DNA of 15,696 nt from Syntrophomonadaceae bacterium (GTDB lineage Bacteria > Bacillota > Dethiobacteria > SKNC01): positions 1 to 15,696 of the forward strand of contig PWHX01000022.1 of the NCBI GenBank assembly GCA_003555415.1. Direction: 5' to 3'. The first letter of the stretch is position 1. Each line of letters starts with the position of its first letter. The position numbers and the translations under genes are program-made. Positions 15,010-15,696 of the stretch are shown here, piece after piece. The notes under the pieces are model-generated. The model had not been told where the DNA came from. It made no database searches and worked only from the letters and a program-made list of their open reading frames with translations.

Positions 15010-15696
15010 TTGAGTGGTTCACTGGAATTTGTAAAAAAACTCAAGTATGTTGGACGAAATTTTAATCCCCAAAGCACAGTGATTAAAATTAATGATGTTC
15101 ATATAGGAGGCAAAGAAAAAACTATAATTGCCGGCCCCTGTGCTATCGAGTCGGAAGAACAACTGCTTAAGACAGCCCGGGAAGTTAGCAAAGCCGGATC
15201 CAGGATTCTAAGGGGAGGAGCTTTCAAACCCCGTTCTTCTCCGTACAGCTTCCAGGGTCTGGGTAAAGAAGGTTTAAAAATACTACAAAGGGTAGGAAAG
15301 GAAACCGGCCTTCTCACTGTTACTGAAGTTATAGATACAAGGGATGTGGAGCTGGTATGTGATTATGCGGATATTTTACAGTTGGGTTCAAGGAACATGC
15401 AGAATTATCAGCTGTTAATGGAGCTGGGGAGGTTAAACAAGCCTGTACTACTGAAGAGGGGAATATCTTCAACTATAGAGGAGTGGCTTTTAGCTGCTGA
15501 ATATATAATGGGTGAAGGTAATCACCAGGTGATACTCTGTGAGAGGGGCATAAGAACCTTTGAACCTGTTACCCGAAACACCCTTGATTTAAATGCTGTT
15601 CCCCTGGTAAAACTGTTAAGCCATCTTCCAGTATTTGTAGATCCCAGTCACGGAACTGGCCTGCGGGAACTGGTTTCGGTAATGGGCAAAGCAGCC
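15010..15696 (+). CDS. aroF: DAHP synthase (3-deoxy-7-phosphoheptulonate synthase), partial at right edge
   Basis: The enzyme condenses phosphoenolpyruvate and erythrose 4-phosphate, the first step towards chorismate. The open frame runs 229 codons to the window edge. It belongs to the AroI-beta class, with IIAGPCAIES (metal-ligand Cys44), LRGGAFKPRSSPYSFQG at 67-83, VLLKRG at 146-151, ILCERGIRTFE at 175-185 and DPSH (His214); the last metal ligands lie beyond the window. TTG 15010 follows AAAGGAGGT by about eight bases. An in-frame TGA at 14911-14913, with no ATG between, rules out a long N-terminal extension. So the protein seems to lack the ferredoxin-like regulatory domain of the Thermotoga enzyme and the chorismate mutase domain of the Bacillus one. 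It is the last visible gene of the trp operon. Confidence 0.93.
   Translation, partial: MSGSLEFVKKLKYVGRNFNPQSTVIKINDVHIGGKEKTIIAGPCAIESEEQLLKTAREVSKAGSRILRGGAFKPRSSPYSFQGLGKEGLKILQRVGKETGLLTVTEVIDTRDVELVCDYADILQLGSRNMQNYQLLMELGRLNKPVLLKRGISSTIEEWLLAAEYIMGEGNHQVILCERGIRTFEPVTRNTLDLNAVPLVKLLSHLPVFVDPSHGTGLRELVSVMGKAA

Overview
The window looks like chromosomal DNA from a low-to-moderate GC Gram-positive anaerobe of the Clostridia type. This is an inference from the T-box control of the trp operon, strong AGGAGG ribosome sites, frequent TTG/GTG starts, a lipobox-type solute-binding protein and rho-independent terminators. I cannot name the species. Nearly all of it is ordinary core-type sequence. 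I found no mobile element, CRISPR array, tRNA or rRNA.

Left part (1-2847): a three-gene metal ABC importer (ATPase, permease, lipoprotein) of the Mn/Zn/Fe cluster A-I family. Its 283-base leader holds an imperfect 29-base palindrome, a second hairpin and, at the extreme left, a minus-strand Shine-Dalgarno for a divergent gene outside the window. The lipoprotein keeps three of the four usual metal ligands in the Mn-type arrangement, but its first His is replaced by Glu. Next (2995-6173) comes an ABC-2 type exporter of one ATPase and two related permeases, probably a heterodimer; the second permease starts at a TTG with almost no ribosome site.

Middle (6309-8144): small, poorly characterised genes. 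They are a membrane-anchored DUF2500-like protein followed by a terminator, a four-helix membrane protein, a convergent minus-strand half-size UPF0016/GDT1 (Mn2+ exporter family) gene sharing a bidirectional terminator with it, a 51-codon unrecognised reading frame (7609-7764), and a membrane-anchored protein with an HMA-like fold lacking the CxxC metal site. Metal import at the left and a putative Mn exporter about 4.5 kb away suggest, weakly, a metal-homeostasis neighbourhood.

Right part (8175-15696): a complete, tightly packed tryptophan operon in the order trpE-G-D-C-F-B-A, followed by a DAHP synthase gene that runs off the right edge. A textbook sigma-A promoter drives a tryptophan T-box leader (UGG specifier, TGGC in the T-box bulge, terminator just before trpE). 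Uncharged tRNA-Trp should therefore permit transcription of the whole pathway from chorismate to tryptophan, together with the first enzyme of the shikimate pathway. The visible DAHP synthase lacks the N-terminal regulatory domain of its better-known relatives, so in this operon transcriptional control by tRNA charging may stand in for allosteric control.
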